A stretch of DNA of 64,000 bases from Fibrella aestuarina BUZ 2 (lineage in GTDB: Bacteria; Bacteroidota; Bacteroidia; Cytophagales; Spirosomataceae), in assembly GCF_000331105.1 (NCBI RefSeq), contig NC_020054.1, forward strand, positions 62,001 to 126,000, given 5' to 3'. The position numbers and the translations under genes are program-made. Every line of letters starts with the position of its first letter. The stretch's first letter is position 1. Positions 7,913 through 16,512 of the stretch are shown here, one piece after another. The notes beneath the pieces are model-generated. The model did no database searches. It was given only the letters and a program-made list of their open reading frames with translations, and was not told where the DNA came from.

Positions 7913-10258
7913 CTAATTATTGGTCTGCGTGATCGTCGTCGTGTTGTTGTTACCAGCCTGATAAACGCTGGCCGTCTGACCAGGGCCAGCCGCATCGCTC
8001 ACCTGCGTAATGGTCAGCGTATTGCCGTTGCCATACTGACCAGCGTAACCGCTAAATGGCGACGTACCTGCGACGCCACGGATCAGGTTACCCCGGCCCG
8101 TTTGCGACATGGTAGCTGTGTTATTATCACCGATCAAATCGAACCGGACTGTATTGAACGTGCCGCGTTGCGTGACCGTCGTCGTGTTGAAATCCGATCC
8201 ATCCGGAGCGAAACTATCATCACCCTGATAGATTTCGGCGTAGTTGTTTGTTCCGGTCGTCAGTTGGTCAATCACGACCGAGTTGCCGGTACCTTGGTAT
8301 TGGTAGATCTGGGCGTTGTTGGTCGTTCCTGATTGCAGAATCGTGGCGTTGGCCTGATCCGATCCGTAGATCTGCTGAATGGCCGCAATGCCAGTTGTAC
8401 CACTCTGCTCGACCGTCGCCGTGTTGCTGGTTACGCCGGCTACCTGATAGAGCTGAGCGCTGTTGCTGTTCCCCGATTGGGTCAGGGTAATCACACCATC
8501 CTGAGCAGCATCCGTCTGGTACAGGTCGGCGAAGTTCGACGTACCTGACTGCGTCACAACCGCCTGATTGCCCAAGCTACCCGCTGCTATCCCAAAAGCT
8601 ACCCCCGATTGATTGACGAAAGCCTGCTGGCTCGTTCCTGACTGGTCGACTGTGATCTGGTTGAAGCCGCTGGCATCGCTTTGGCTTACTTCAGCGTTGT
8701 GCGCTCCAGTCACGCCCACCTGTGTGATCGTGATCTGGTTGTTAATGCTGCCGCCGTTACCACCCGCATTTTGTTCGGCAAACACCGTGTGGAAATCGCC
8801 TGTCTGCGTCACCGTTGCTGAGTTGCCAGAGCTAGTGAAGCCACCCGTGATCCCGTTTTGCTCCACGTTGGCAAACAGATTCGTTCCCGCCTGCGTAACC
8901 AACGCCGTTTGGCCAAGGCTCAGGTCATTCTGCTTGATCGATGCGTTATTCGCTACGCCCGACGCGCTGCCCGATTGCAGGATAGTAGCGTTGTTACTCA
9001 CAGAGGCATTGTTCTGTGAGATGGTTGCCGTGTTCTCCACCTCTGACTGCGTAATCGTAGCCGTGTTAAGGGCTGACGATCCATCCGCCCCTGGTTGCTG
9101 GTAGATAGTAGCCGTTTGCGTCTGGCCGGTTTGGGTTACCGTCGCCGTATTAGCTTCCGACGAGAACGTACCGCCGCCGGTACCATCACCCTGGTAGACG
9201 GTGGCCGTGTGCTGATCGCCGTCCTGGCTCACCGTGGCCTGGTTGCCCGCACTCAAACCCGCTACGCCGCCGTTCTGGTACACACTCGCCGTGTTGCCCC
9301 CGCCAATCAGCGTCGGCACCTCGCCGCCCGTCGAGCCCTGCTGGGTCACACTCGCCGTGTTGCCCTCGCTACGACCGTTCTGCTCCACCGTCGCCTGGTT
9401 GGTGAACGCCGACTGTACCACCGTCGCCGTGTTGCCCGTCGAACTGCCGTTGGCCGTCCCGTTCTGCTGAACGCTTGCTGTCTGGCCAAAACCCGACTGG
9501 TCCACGCTCACCGTGTTACCGATGCTGCTGCCACCGCTGCCCCCATTTTGCTGAGTGGTACTCACATGCTGCTCTCCCAACTGACGAACGTCGGCCCGGT
9601 TGCCGCTGCTGCTGCCTGCCAGCGTCCCGTCTCCGTTCTGCTCCACCGTCGCCTGGTTGTTGCTGCTAACCTGACTCGCTACGTCCCGGCTGGTGAAGCC
9701 CTGTAGAATCATACTTTGGTTGCCCACCGAGTTATTGCTCTGGCTGATGGTGGTGTTGGCGTTGTTGTCGCCGTTCTGGTAGATCTCTCCCGTATTCCGC
9801 TGGCTGAGGTTATTTTGGTTGATGATTACCCCCGTGTTGGTGTTACCTAACTGCAGGATACCCCCGAAGTTACCATCCCCCACGGCCTGATCGAAGCCGG
9901 CACCCGGTGGAGGGGTAGCCCCGCCGCTGAGGCCCAGCGCCCCCCCGTTCTGGTTGATGGTGCCCACGTTGCCCGAGCCGCCCACCATGCCGACTGCAGC
10001 CCGGTTGCCCTGCGAGCCCGTCCGCTGGTTGATGGTGGCCGTGTTAGTCACCGTCCCCGTCTGGAAAGTGCCCGCCCAGTTGCCCGTGTTCACCCCGGCC
10101 CCCTGGTTCTGGTTGATGGTCGACACCTGGTTGTTGCCGCTCTGCTGCTGGACGGCTGTCTGGTAGGTGCCGCTCTGGTTGAGGGTGGCTGAGTTCTGGG
10201 CCCAGGCCGCCCCCACAAACGCCAGCAGAGCGCTGCCGGTAAGGATAACTTTTTTCAT
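7913..10258 (-). CDS. Giant curlin-repeat amyloid protein (CsgA-like)
   Basis: Secreted protein of 781 residues with a signal peptide (MKKVILTGSALLAFVGAAWAQ). Nearly all of it consists of curlin-type repeats of about 20-24 residues, with the form N-A-T-(V/I)-x-Q-x-G-x-x-N (NSATLNQSG, NTATVEQSG, NTATITQTN). It is rich in Asn, Gln, Thr and Ser and poor in charge. E. coli CsgA has five repeats in 151 residues, so this is several times larger. The repeats should stack into a beta-solenoid amyloid fibre subunit exported by CsgG. The first 314 bp of coding sequence are identical to those of the neighbouring curlin gene. Confidence 0.88.
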   Translation of the reverse strand: MKKVILTGSALLAFVGAAWAQNSATLNQSGTYQTAVQQQSGNNQVSTINQNQGAGVNTGNWAGTFQTGTVTNTATINQRTGSQGNRAAVGMVGGSGNVGTINQNGGALGLSGGATPPPGAGFDQAVGDGNFGGILQLGNTNTGVIINQNNLSQRNTGEIYQNGDNNANTTISQSNNSVGNQSMILQGFTSRDVASQVSSNNQATVEQNGDGTLAGSSSGNRADVRQLGEQHVSTTQQNGGSGGSSIGNTVSVDQSGFGQTASVQQNGTANGSSTGNTATVVQSAFTNQATVEQNGRSEGNTASVTQQGSTGGEVPTLIGGGNTASVYQNGGVAGLSAGNQATVSQDGDQHTATVYQGDGTGGGTFSSEANTATVTQTGQTQTATIYQQPGADGSSALNTATITQSEVENTATISQNNASVSNNATILQSGSASGVANNASIKQNDLSLGQTALVTQAGTNLFANVEQNGITGGFTSSGNSATVTQTGDFHTVFAEQNAGGNGGSINNQITITQVGVTGAHNAEVSQSDASGFNQITVDQSGTSQQAFVNQSGVAFGIAAGSLGNQAVVTQSGTSNFADLYQTDAAQDGVITLTQSGNSNSAQLYQVAGVTSNTATVEQSGTTGIAAIQQIYGSDQANATILQSGTTNNAQIYQYQGTGNSVVIDQLTTGTNNYAEIYQGDDSFAPDGSDFNTTTVTQRGTFNTVRFDLIGDNNTATMSQTGRGNLIRGVAGTSPFSGYAGQYGNGNTLTITQVSDAAGPGQTASVYQAGNNNTTTITQTNN
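9930..10243 (-). repeat. 314-bp perfect direct repeat, copy 1
   Basis: Identical over its whole length to 12435-12748 at a constant offset of 2505 bp. It covers most of the signal peptide and the first ~100 residues of the giant curlin. Sequence on both sides diverges at once. Confidence 0.95.
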
Positions 10259-10345
10259 TGTAAACGCCGATTTATATATCCGAAATGTGATTAGGATTAG
10301 AAGGTAAAGGCATACTCAACCGCCAGAACTAGCAGTTGACGGTAC

Positions 10346-12763
10346 TCAGTTATTGGTTTGAATGATCACGTTGACGTTGTTGTTGCCCACCTGCTCGATA
10401 TTCTGAATGTAGCCACCTGTACCCGGTGCATTCGTTTGAATAATGGTCAGCGAGTTATTGTTACCAATCTGTTTGGCTACGTTATCCTCGCCATAGATAC
10501 TACCGGCCAGCCCCCGAACTTCGTTGTTGCTGCCGGTCTGCGTGGCCGTGAACGTATTTCCGCTTCCGAGCTGCCAGATTCGGGTGGTATTGTTGTCGCC
10601 GCGTTGCGTGATCGTGGCCGTATTGTCATTGTAAATCCCGCCGCCCAACTGGTCACCCTGCCGGATCGAGGCATAGTTCAGCATACCTGAGGTAAGTTGG
10701 TCGATGGTCGCCCGATTCCCCGTACCACTGGCATCTCCGTCGCCACCCCGCTCTTGCAGGATGTAGGCTTCGTTTTGCAGCCCGCTTTGTAGAATGGTGG
10801 CCTGTGAATAGTGCAGCCCGTTGTTCTGGCTGATGTTGGCGACTCCCTGAACACCGCTTTGCGTAACTGTCGCTGTGTTGTAGGTGGCGTCATTTTGCTG
10901 CTCGACCCGGCTATTGTTCCCGTCATTCGATTGCGTAACGGTAGCCGTGTTATGCTGACTGTAATTAGCCTGAACGATGGCGTTGATCTGGTTTGTGCCC
11001 GATTGGTTGACCAACACTTGGTTGTCGGCGCTGCTGCCGATTTCACCACCCGACTGGTTCACCTCACTTTGCTGCCCCGAGCCACGCTGCTCAATGGTCG
11101 CGCTGTTGTTGCTGCTAAAATTCGTCTGCGTGATGAAGGCCTGGTTAGTGGCGTCTATTTGGGTGATGGTGGCCGAATTCTCAGCACTGGCACCAAGCGT
11201 ACCGCCAACCTGTAAAATAGTTGCCTGTTGAGACGAACCGCTCTGGCTGATACCGGCGTCGTTACTCTGGCTGTTGTTACCCTGGCTGACCGACGCCGTG
11301 TGGTCGCCGGCTAACTGATTTATATCGGCTGTATTGTTACTACTGGCGCCTTGTGCGCCGCCAGACTGATCGATAGTGGCCAGATTACCGGTCGGTGCAA
11401 ACCCACGTTCACTACCGGTAAACCCAGGAAGGCTACCTGTGCCGCTCTGTGTAATGGTAGCCGCGTTGGCTGAGCTATTATTAGTTTGATTGACAATCGC
11501 CTGATTGCCGCCGATAGTCTGTTCAACCGTAACCTCGTTGGTTGTGCTGGCTCCTAGCGTACCGCCATTCTGCATGACCATAGCACTATTGGACGTTCCA
11601 TCCTGCGTAATCGATAACTGGTTCTGGCGGCTGTCATTGCTCTGCTCACTAGTTGCCAAGTTCCCTGAGCCATTCTGGCTGATCGTCACCGTATTTTCGC
11701 CGCTGCTACCCTGAGCGCCTCCGTTCTGCACGCTGGTAGCCTGTTGGCTATCACCTTGCTGATCGAGAGTGGCTTTGTTCTGGCGGCTGTTGTCGTTCTG
11801 GGAAATAGAGGCCTGATGGCCTACACCTGTATTGGCTTGGGTTATGGCCGCCTCGTTGGTTGAACTGCTTCCATTACTACCACCGTTCTGCTGCACAGCA
11901 GCCTGGTTCCCATTAGCTGTCTGATTGATTAAGGCAGCGTTGGTTTCCGAGTCGTTGGTGGGACCGCCTAACTGCTGGACCGTAGCCACGTTGGTGTTGC
12001 CTGACTGATCGGTTCCGGCCTGGTTCAACCGGCTGCTCCCGCCTGCTGCCGTCGCGCTCTGATCGATGGTGCTTTGGTTACTATTACCTGTCTGCCGAAT
12101 AGCGGCTTCGTTGAACGAACTGCCGGCCGCCGCCGAATTACCCTGCTGCGTAATCGAGGCCTGATTACCGTTACTGGCTGTTCCAACCCCACCGGCCGAC
12201 GTGAATCCCTGCAAGATGAGGGCCTCATTACTAACTGAGTTATTACTTTGGGTAATGCTGGTGTTAGTATTGTTATCCCCATTCTGCCAGACTTCACCCT
12301 GGTTTTTCTGACTGAGGTTGTTTTGGCTAACCGTACCTGTGTTGGTGTTACCGGCTTGCAGCACACCAGCGAAGTTGCCGTCACCCACGGCGTTGGTCAT
12401 GCCCGCCTGAATGCCCGTGCTTGTTCCGCCGCTAAGGCCCAGCGCCCCCCCGTTCTGGTTGATGGTGCCCACGTTGCCCGAGCCGCCCACCATGCCGACT
12501 GCAGCCCGGTTGCCCTGCGAGCCCGTCCGCTGGTTGATGGTGGCCGTGTTAGTCACCGTCCCCGTCTGGAAAGTGCCCGCCCAGTTGCCCGTGTTCACCC
12601 CGGCCCCCTGGTTCTGGTTGATGGTCGACACCTGGTTGTTGCCGCTCTGCTGCTGGACGGCTGTCTGGTAGGTGCCGCTCTGGTTGAGGGTGGCTGAGTT
12701 CTGGGCCCAGGCCGCCCCCACAAACGCCAGCAGAGCGCTGCCGGTAAGTACAATTTTCTTCAT
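10346..12763 (-). CDS. Second giant curlin-repeat amyloid protein (CsgA-like)
   Basis: Paralogue of 805 residues immediately upstream in the same operon. It has the same signal peptide apart from the exchange of two adjacent residues, and the same first ~110 residues. It then diverges into its own series of curlin repeats (NQASITQQGNSA, NEAAIRQTGNSNQ, NNATVTQ-like units) with more interruptions such as GSGSLPGFTGSERG-type loops. It ends NNNVNVIIQTNN, similar to the end of the other giant curlin. It is probably a co-polymerising fibre subunit. It is 20 bp from the small curlin gene upstream and 87 bp from the second giant gene. Confidence 0.88.
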   Translation of the reverse strand: MKKIVLTGSALLAFVGAAWAQNSATLNQSGTYQTAVQQQSGNNQVSTINQNQGAGVNTGNWAGTFQTGTVTNTATINQRTGSQGNRAAVGMVGGSGNVGTINQNGGALGLSGGTSTGIQAGMTNAVGDGNFAGVLQAGNTNTGTVSQNNLSQKNQGEVWQNGDNNTNTSITQSNNSVSNEALILQGFTSAGGVGTASNGNQASITQQGNSAAAGSSFNEAAIRQTGNSNQSTIDQSATAAGGSSRLNQAGTDQSGNTNVATVQQLGGPTNDSETNAALINQTANGNQAAVQQNGGSNGSSSTNEAAITQANTGVGHQASISQNDNSRQNKATLDQQGDSQQATSVQNGGAQGSSGENTVTISQNGSGNLATSEQSNDSRQNQLSITQDGTSNSAMVMQNGGTLGASTTNEVTVEQTIGGNQAIVNQTNNSSANAATITQSGTGSLPGFTGSERGFAPTGNLATIDQSGGAQGASSNNTADINQLAGDHTASVSQGNNSQSNDAGISQSGSSQQATILQVGGTLGASAENSATITQIDATNQAFITQTNFSSNNSATIEQRGSGQQSEVNQSGGEIGSSADNQVLVNQSGTNQINAIVQANYSQHNTATVTQSNDGNNSRVEQQNDATYNTATVTQSGVQGVANISQNNGLHYSQATILQSGLQNEAYILQERGGDGDASGTGNRATIDQLTSGMLNYASIRQGDQLGGGIYNDNTATITQRGDNNTTRIWQLGSGNTFTATQTGSNNEVRGLAGSIYGEDNVAKQIGNNNSLTIIQTNAPGTGGYIQNIEQVGNNNVNVIIQTNN
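12435..12748 (-). repeat. 314-bp perfect direct repeat, copy 2
   Basis: Partner of 9930-10243; see that entry. The identity stops within the signal-peptide codons on one side and after codon ~110 on the other. Confidence 0.95.
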
Positions 12764-12783
12764 AGAGAGGTTGGCTAGCGCGG

Positions 12784-13113
12784 TTAGTCGTTCAGTTTAC
12801 GGGGTTTGGCTTTCCGTTTGTCCGACTCACGTTGGGTGTCGTTATCTCCCTGCTGATCGATCGTTACGCTTGACTGACCATCGTGTTGCACAGTCGTGGT
12901 GTTGGTCCCATTCGTATTGACGATTGTGGTAGTGGTTTGCCCGTTGCCTGACTGAATAACCGTTGCCGAATTACCCTGACCCGACTGCCGTATCACGACC
13001 GTTGAACGGCGCGTGGGCAAACTATCGCCCGGGCTGGCAGCTTGTGCGTACACTAGCCCGGATCCGGTCAGGAAGAGGCCAAGTGCTGAAAAGAAAGCTG
13101 GATATGGATTCAT
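12784..13113 (-). CDS. Small secreted curlin-like protein
   Basis: Protein of 109 residues with a signal peptide (MNPYPAFFSALGLFLTGSGLVYAQ). It has about three curlin-type units (IRQSGQGNSATVIQSGNGQ, VQHDGQSSVTIDQQGDND) with a threonine-rich middle, and a strongly basic end (SDKRKAKPRKLND). It is the first gene of the curli operon. The charged tail is unusual for a fibre subunit; a role as nucleator, terminator or cell-surface anchor is possible but not shown. Confidence 0.7.
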   Translation of the reverse strand: MNPYPAFFSALGLFLTGSGLVYAQAASPGDSLPTRRSTVVIRQSGQGNSATVIQSGNGQTTTTIVNTNGTNTTTVQHDGQSSVTIDQQGDNDTQRESDKRKAKPRKLND

Positions 13114-13415
13114 AACTTGAGACGAGATAACGCTTACCGAACAGACACTTGCTTTGCGCTTCTAAGGTGCTCAAAACAAATGGGCCTGTTCGTAAAAAAG
13201 GCACTTAATATACTAGACGGTTACCCTGACCGGACTCAGTAAACCTATAAATGCCGGCCGAGAATACTAGAATTCATGCGATAGTACGAATCAATGACAC
13301 AATAAAAATAAAATGAGACATAAATGTATCAATCAATTAATAGTAGATTAATTAGAATATACTGAGCGGTAGCTCAAAGTAACCAAGTGGGAACGCGGTC
13401 AGGCCGGACAGTCGT

Positions 13416-13431
13416 TGTCCGCTTTCGGACA
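13416..13431 (+). promoter_or_regulatory. Permease enhancer palindrome TGTCC-N6-GGACA
   Basis: TGTCCGCTTTCGGACA. An extra GGACA half-site lies 10 bp to the left (CGGACAGTCGTTGTCCG). It is 66 bp upstream of the -12-like element of the permease at 13562. The same palindrome precedes the other four permease units in this window. Confidence 0.7.
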
Positions 13432-13483
13432 TGCAAAAGCGGCGCGGTTGGTTTATCTTGGCCAAACACACGGTTAAGTAAGT

Positions 13484-13499
13484 TGGCACAGTGGTTGTC
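13484..13499 (+). promoter_or_regulatory. Sigma-54-like -24/-12 promoter of permease gene
   Basis: TGGCAC-AGTGG-TTGTC, close to the sigma-54 consensus TGGCAC-N5-TTGCW except for T in place of the C of the -12 GC. It lies 62 bp before the ATG at 13562. Confidence 0.5.
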
Positions 13500-13561
13500 T
13501 ATCCTACCTCGTCTGCCACCGCTCCTCCTACAAACGTTTACCCCGGCCAGCCGCCAAGCCT

Positions 13562-16018
13562 ATGTTCCGCCATTACCTAACCATCGCTCTACGTAACCTG
13601 CGCAAGAACCGCACCTTCGCAATCATCAACGCGGCGGGGCTGGGCCTGGGCATCGCTGCCTTCGGGATTATCTGGGAATATGTTGCTTTTGAGCGCAGTG
13701 TCGATCAGTTTCACACCAACCTGCCCCGCCTCTATCGGGTGCTGCTCCAGGAAAAAACCGGCCCAACGTCGGAGTTTAGCCCCGGCGGGTTTACGGTTGA
13801 TGCACAGGCGGCTTTACCCGATATTGAACGTACCTGTCGGGTGGTTACGGGGGCGGCCAGCGGTATCGTAAGCGTTCAACAGCCTCGCGCTGGCACCCCC
13901 AGTGTTTTTCGGGAAAGCAACGCGGCGATGGTCGACGGCAGCTTTTTTCAGCTGTTCTCATTCCCGGTCCTGAGTGGCAACCCGGCTAGCCTCGGCCAGC
14001 CCAACGTAGTGTTTTTGTCGGAAAGCACCGCCCGTAACTACTTCGGTACCGCTTCGGCGCTGGGTCAGACCATCACATTGAGCAGCCAGTTTGGCAAATT
14101 GCTGTTTACGGTCGGGGGCGTTTATACCGATATGCCCGACAACTCCGATATCCGCTACGACCTGCTTTATTCGTTGCAGACGCTGGCCAACCCCGCTAAC
14201 CGAAACGGCAACGACTGGGCCGACCCCACGGCCTACAACGCCAATTTCTTGCAGGCGGTGGTGCTGCTCAAACCCAACACCAACCCGGAAGCGCTGGAGA
14301 AAAAGCTGAACGACTTTTACCACAGCAAAAAGCCCGACGACGATGCCGTGACGGTGCGCCTGCAATCGTCGGCCTACGTACACCTCGGGCGCTCGCTCAA
14401 CGACCCACTCACCACAATTGGCAGCCTTGGGTTTGTGTACTTACTGAGTGCGCTGGCGCTGTTAATCATGCTGATTGCGTGGCTCAACTACGTCAACTTA
14501 AGCACCACCACCGCCCTGACCCGCGCCAAAGAAGTGGGCGTCCGGAAAGTGGTGGGCGCCACGCAGGGCCAGCTGGCGGCGCAGTTACTGGCCGAATCCC
14601 TGCTGATCAATGCGCTGGGCCTGGGGCTGGGTATGCTGTTGCTATCGCTGGTGCAGCCGCTGTTCAACCAGTTTATTGGCAAACAGCTGAGCCTGGGTAC
14701 GTTGCTGCTGGGGCGGCAAGGCGACGTAGGGCTTTGGTTCTGGGGGCTAGCCGCACTCCTGTCGGGCGCCCTGGTCAGCGGTGGGTACGTTGCCTTTGCG
14801 CTCACCCGACTTCGCCCGGTTGATATGATGCGCGGCAATGGCCACACACCGGGGCGTAGCGCCTGGCTGCGGCAGTCGTTGGTGGTGGTGCAGTTTGGCA
14901 TTGCCGTTGCCTTGATCGTGGTTACGTTGGTGATGTTTCAGCAGGTACGTTTCCTGCAACAACGCCCACTGGGACTGACCCTCGACCGGTTGCTGACTAT
15001 TCGCGGACCCGAGGTAGGCAAAGAGCAGCCCGACTTCAAGGCGCGCCGAACAGCCTTTCAGCAACAGGTGGCCCAGCTGGCCTTTGTGGAAGCCTGGAGC
15101 AATACGGGCAGTGTACCCGGCAACTTTTACAACTTCAACTCGTCGGGGATCACGCGGCAGAACCCTCGCCCCGATGATGGCAAGAAGACTTACAATGTAA
15201 TTTTTGCGGATGACCATTTCCTGCCTACGTTCGGGATCAACCTACTGGCTGGGCAGAACTTCACCCCGACTCACCTGGCGGCCGACTATGAAAAAGGCAG
15301 CCCGACCCTGATCAATGAGAAAGCCGCGCTCGATCTTGGGTTTGCGTCGGCCAAGGCAGCGGTGGGGCAGTTGCTGGTCTGGGGCGACAATACTTATGAG
15401 GTTGTTGGCGTCGTGGGCAACTACCGGCACCAGTCGCCCAAAACGCCGATTGATCCATTGATCCTGTTTCCGAGGGCGTACAACAACTACCTAACGGTCA
15501 GGCTGGCGGCTGGCAACGTACCTGAGCAGCTGAGCCAGTTGGAGCGCCTTTACAAAGCGAGCTTTCCGGGCAACCCGTTCGATTATTTCTTCGTGCCAGA
15601 ACGCTACAACGAACAATACCAGACCGAACAGCAATACAGCCAGCTATTCAGTCTGGCGGCGGGGCTGGCCATTTTTATCGCCTGTTTGGGGCTGTTTGGG
15701 CTGGCGGCGTTTACGGCCCAGCGCCGCACCAAGGAGATCGGCGTGCGGAAAGTGCTGGGGGCCAGTGAGGCCGGTATTGTGGCCATGCTCAGCAAAGAGT
15801 TTATGCAGTTGGTTGGCGTCGCGTTTCTCATAGCTACACCCGTGGCCTGGTGGATTATGGAGCGCTGGTTGCAGGGGTTTGCCGAAAAAACGCCCCTCCA
15901 CTGGTGGCTATTCGCCGGAGCCGGGGCATTGGCCGCACTCGTCGCCCTGCTGACGGTTTCGTACCAGACCTTGCGGGCCGCCCGCGCCAACCCGGTAGTG
16001 AGCTTACGGGCCGATTGA
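13562..16018 (+). CDS. FtsX-like ABC transporter permease (818 aa)
   Basis: Inner-membrane protein with two repeats of the MacB layout. Helix 1 is at about 18-40, then a large periplasmic domain to about 285. Three helices follow, with signature AKEVGVRKVVGATQGQL near 330. A single helix at about 435-455 leads to a second periplasmic domain to about 690. Three final helices carry TKEIGVRKVLGASEAGIV. The end is NPVVSLRAD. The family is annotated as putative ABC exporter permeases; the substrate is unknown and no ATP-binding subunit is adjacent. It is apparently a single-gene unit driven by the upstream palindrome and -24/-12-like element. Confidence 0.9.
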   Translation: MFRHYLTIALRNLRKNRTFAIINAAGLGLGIAAFGIIWEYVAFERSVDQFHTNLPRLYRVLLQEKTGPTSEFSPGGFTVDAQAALPDIERTCRVVTGAASGIVSVQQPRAGTPSVFRESNAAMVDGSFFQLFSFPVLSGNPASLGQPNVVFLSESTARNYFGTASALGQTITLSSQFGKLLFTVGGVYTDMPDNSDIRYDLLYSLQTLANPANRNGNDWADPTAYNANFLQAVVLLKPNTNPEALEKKLNDFYHSKKPDDDAVTVRLQSSAYVHLGRSLNDPLTTIGSLGFVYLLSALALLIMLIAWLNYVNLSTTTALTRAKEVGVRKVVGATQGQLAAQLLAESLLINALGLGLGMLLLSLVQPLFNQFIGKQLSLGTLLLGRQGDVGLWFWGLAALLSGALVSGGYVAFALTRLRPVDMMRGNGHTPGRSAWLRQSLVVVQFGIAVALIVVTLVMFQQVRFLQQRPLGLTLDRLLTIRGPEVGKEQPDFKARRTAFQQQVAQLAFVEAWSNTGSVPGNFYNFNSSGITRQNPRPDDGKKTYNVIFADDHFLPTFGINLLAGQNFTPTHLAADYEKGSPTLINEKAALDLGFASAKAAVGQLLVWGDNTYEVVGVVGNYRHQSPKTPIDPLILFPRAYNNYLTVRLAAGNVPEQLSQLERLYKASFPGNPFDYFFVPERYNEQYQTEQQYSQLFSLAAGLAIFIACLGLFGLAAFTAQRRTKEIGVRKVLGASEAGIVAMLSKEFMQLVGVAFLIATPVAWWIMERWLQGFAEKTPLHWWLFAGAGALAALVALLTVSYQTLRAARANPVVSLRAD

Positions 16019-16031
16019 TGGCCGCGCGCAG

Positions 16032-16062
16032 GGCTGAATCTGGCCAGCCAACCGCTTTTTTT
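16032..16062 (+). terminator. Possible weak terminator after permease
   Basis: Short stem GGCTG/CAGCC (16032-16036 and 16045-16049) followed by a run of seven T at 16056-16062. The stem is only 5 bp, so the call is tentative. Confidence 0.35.
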
Positions 16063-16096
16063 GGTACCTTATCCACCCATTAACCTACATTCGGCT

Positions 16097-16459
16097 ATGC
16101 CTAAAAATGTACTGGGTGGTCCCCTTACCTGCTGCTGTACCCGCCCACTCACGGGATTTTACCGCGATGGTTTCTGTCGTACCGACGATCAGGACGAAGG
16201 GCGCCATGTCGTCTGCGCCATCATGACCGAGGCTTTTCTGGACTTTACCCGGTCGCGGGGCAATGACCTGACCACGCCCCGGCCCGCCTTTCAGTTTCCG
16301 GGCCTTAAACCCGGCGACCGCTGGTGCCTGTGTGCGCTCCGTTGGCGCGAAGCCCACGACGCTGGTGTGGCACCGCCCGTGCTCCTGTCCTGCACGCATG
16401 AGCGTGCTTTGCAATATATCCATCTGGATGCACTACGGAAGTTGGCGTTTGAGGAATAA
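16097..16459 (+). CDS. DUF2237 family protein
   Basis: Small protein of 120 residues. The pattern NVLGGPLTCCCTRPLTGFYRDGFC, then GRHVVCAIMTEAFLDFTRSRGNDL, then PGLKPGDRWCLCALRW, fits DUF2237, a widespread family of unknown function with conserved cysteines that may bind metal. ATG 16097 starts right at the conserved block; the frame is open to 16061 but not family-like. It lies between a permease and a histidine kinase on the same strand, with no obvious functional link. Confidence 0.85.
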   Translation: MPKNVLGGPLTCCCTRPLTGFYRDGFCRTDDQDEGRHVVCAIMTEAFLDFTRSRGNDLTTPRPAFQFPGLKPGDRWCLCALRWREAHDAGVAPPVLLSCTHERALQYIHLDALRKLAFEE

Positions 16460-16512
16460 TCGGGAACTCAAATTGTGTATCTTTACCTACTTCCGTAACT
16501 TCTTCTTTTGTC

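Larger units (their letters stand above)
13114..13561. other. 448-bp divergent intergenic region, curli operon versus permease
   Basis: No coding sequence seen. The curli side (13200-13380) is AT-rich, with runs such as AATAAAAATAAAATGAG, and probably holds the curli promoter, which I could not place with confidence. The permease side holds the TGTCC-N6-GGACA palindrome and the -24/-12-like element listed separately. Confidence 0.6.

Noticed and set aside
8613..9706. Open frames on the plus strand within the curlin repeats
   Set aside because: The repetitive codons of the curlin genes keep antisense frames open; the translated sequence is low-complexity and has no signal.
7913..12763. Possible CRISPR or tandem-repeat array in the curlin genes
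   Set aside because: The periodicity is at protein level (about 22 residues) inside open reading frames with signal peptides; repeat units are degenerate and there are no cas genes.
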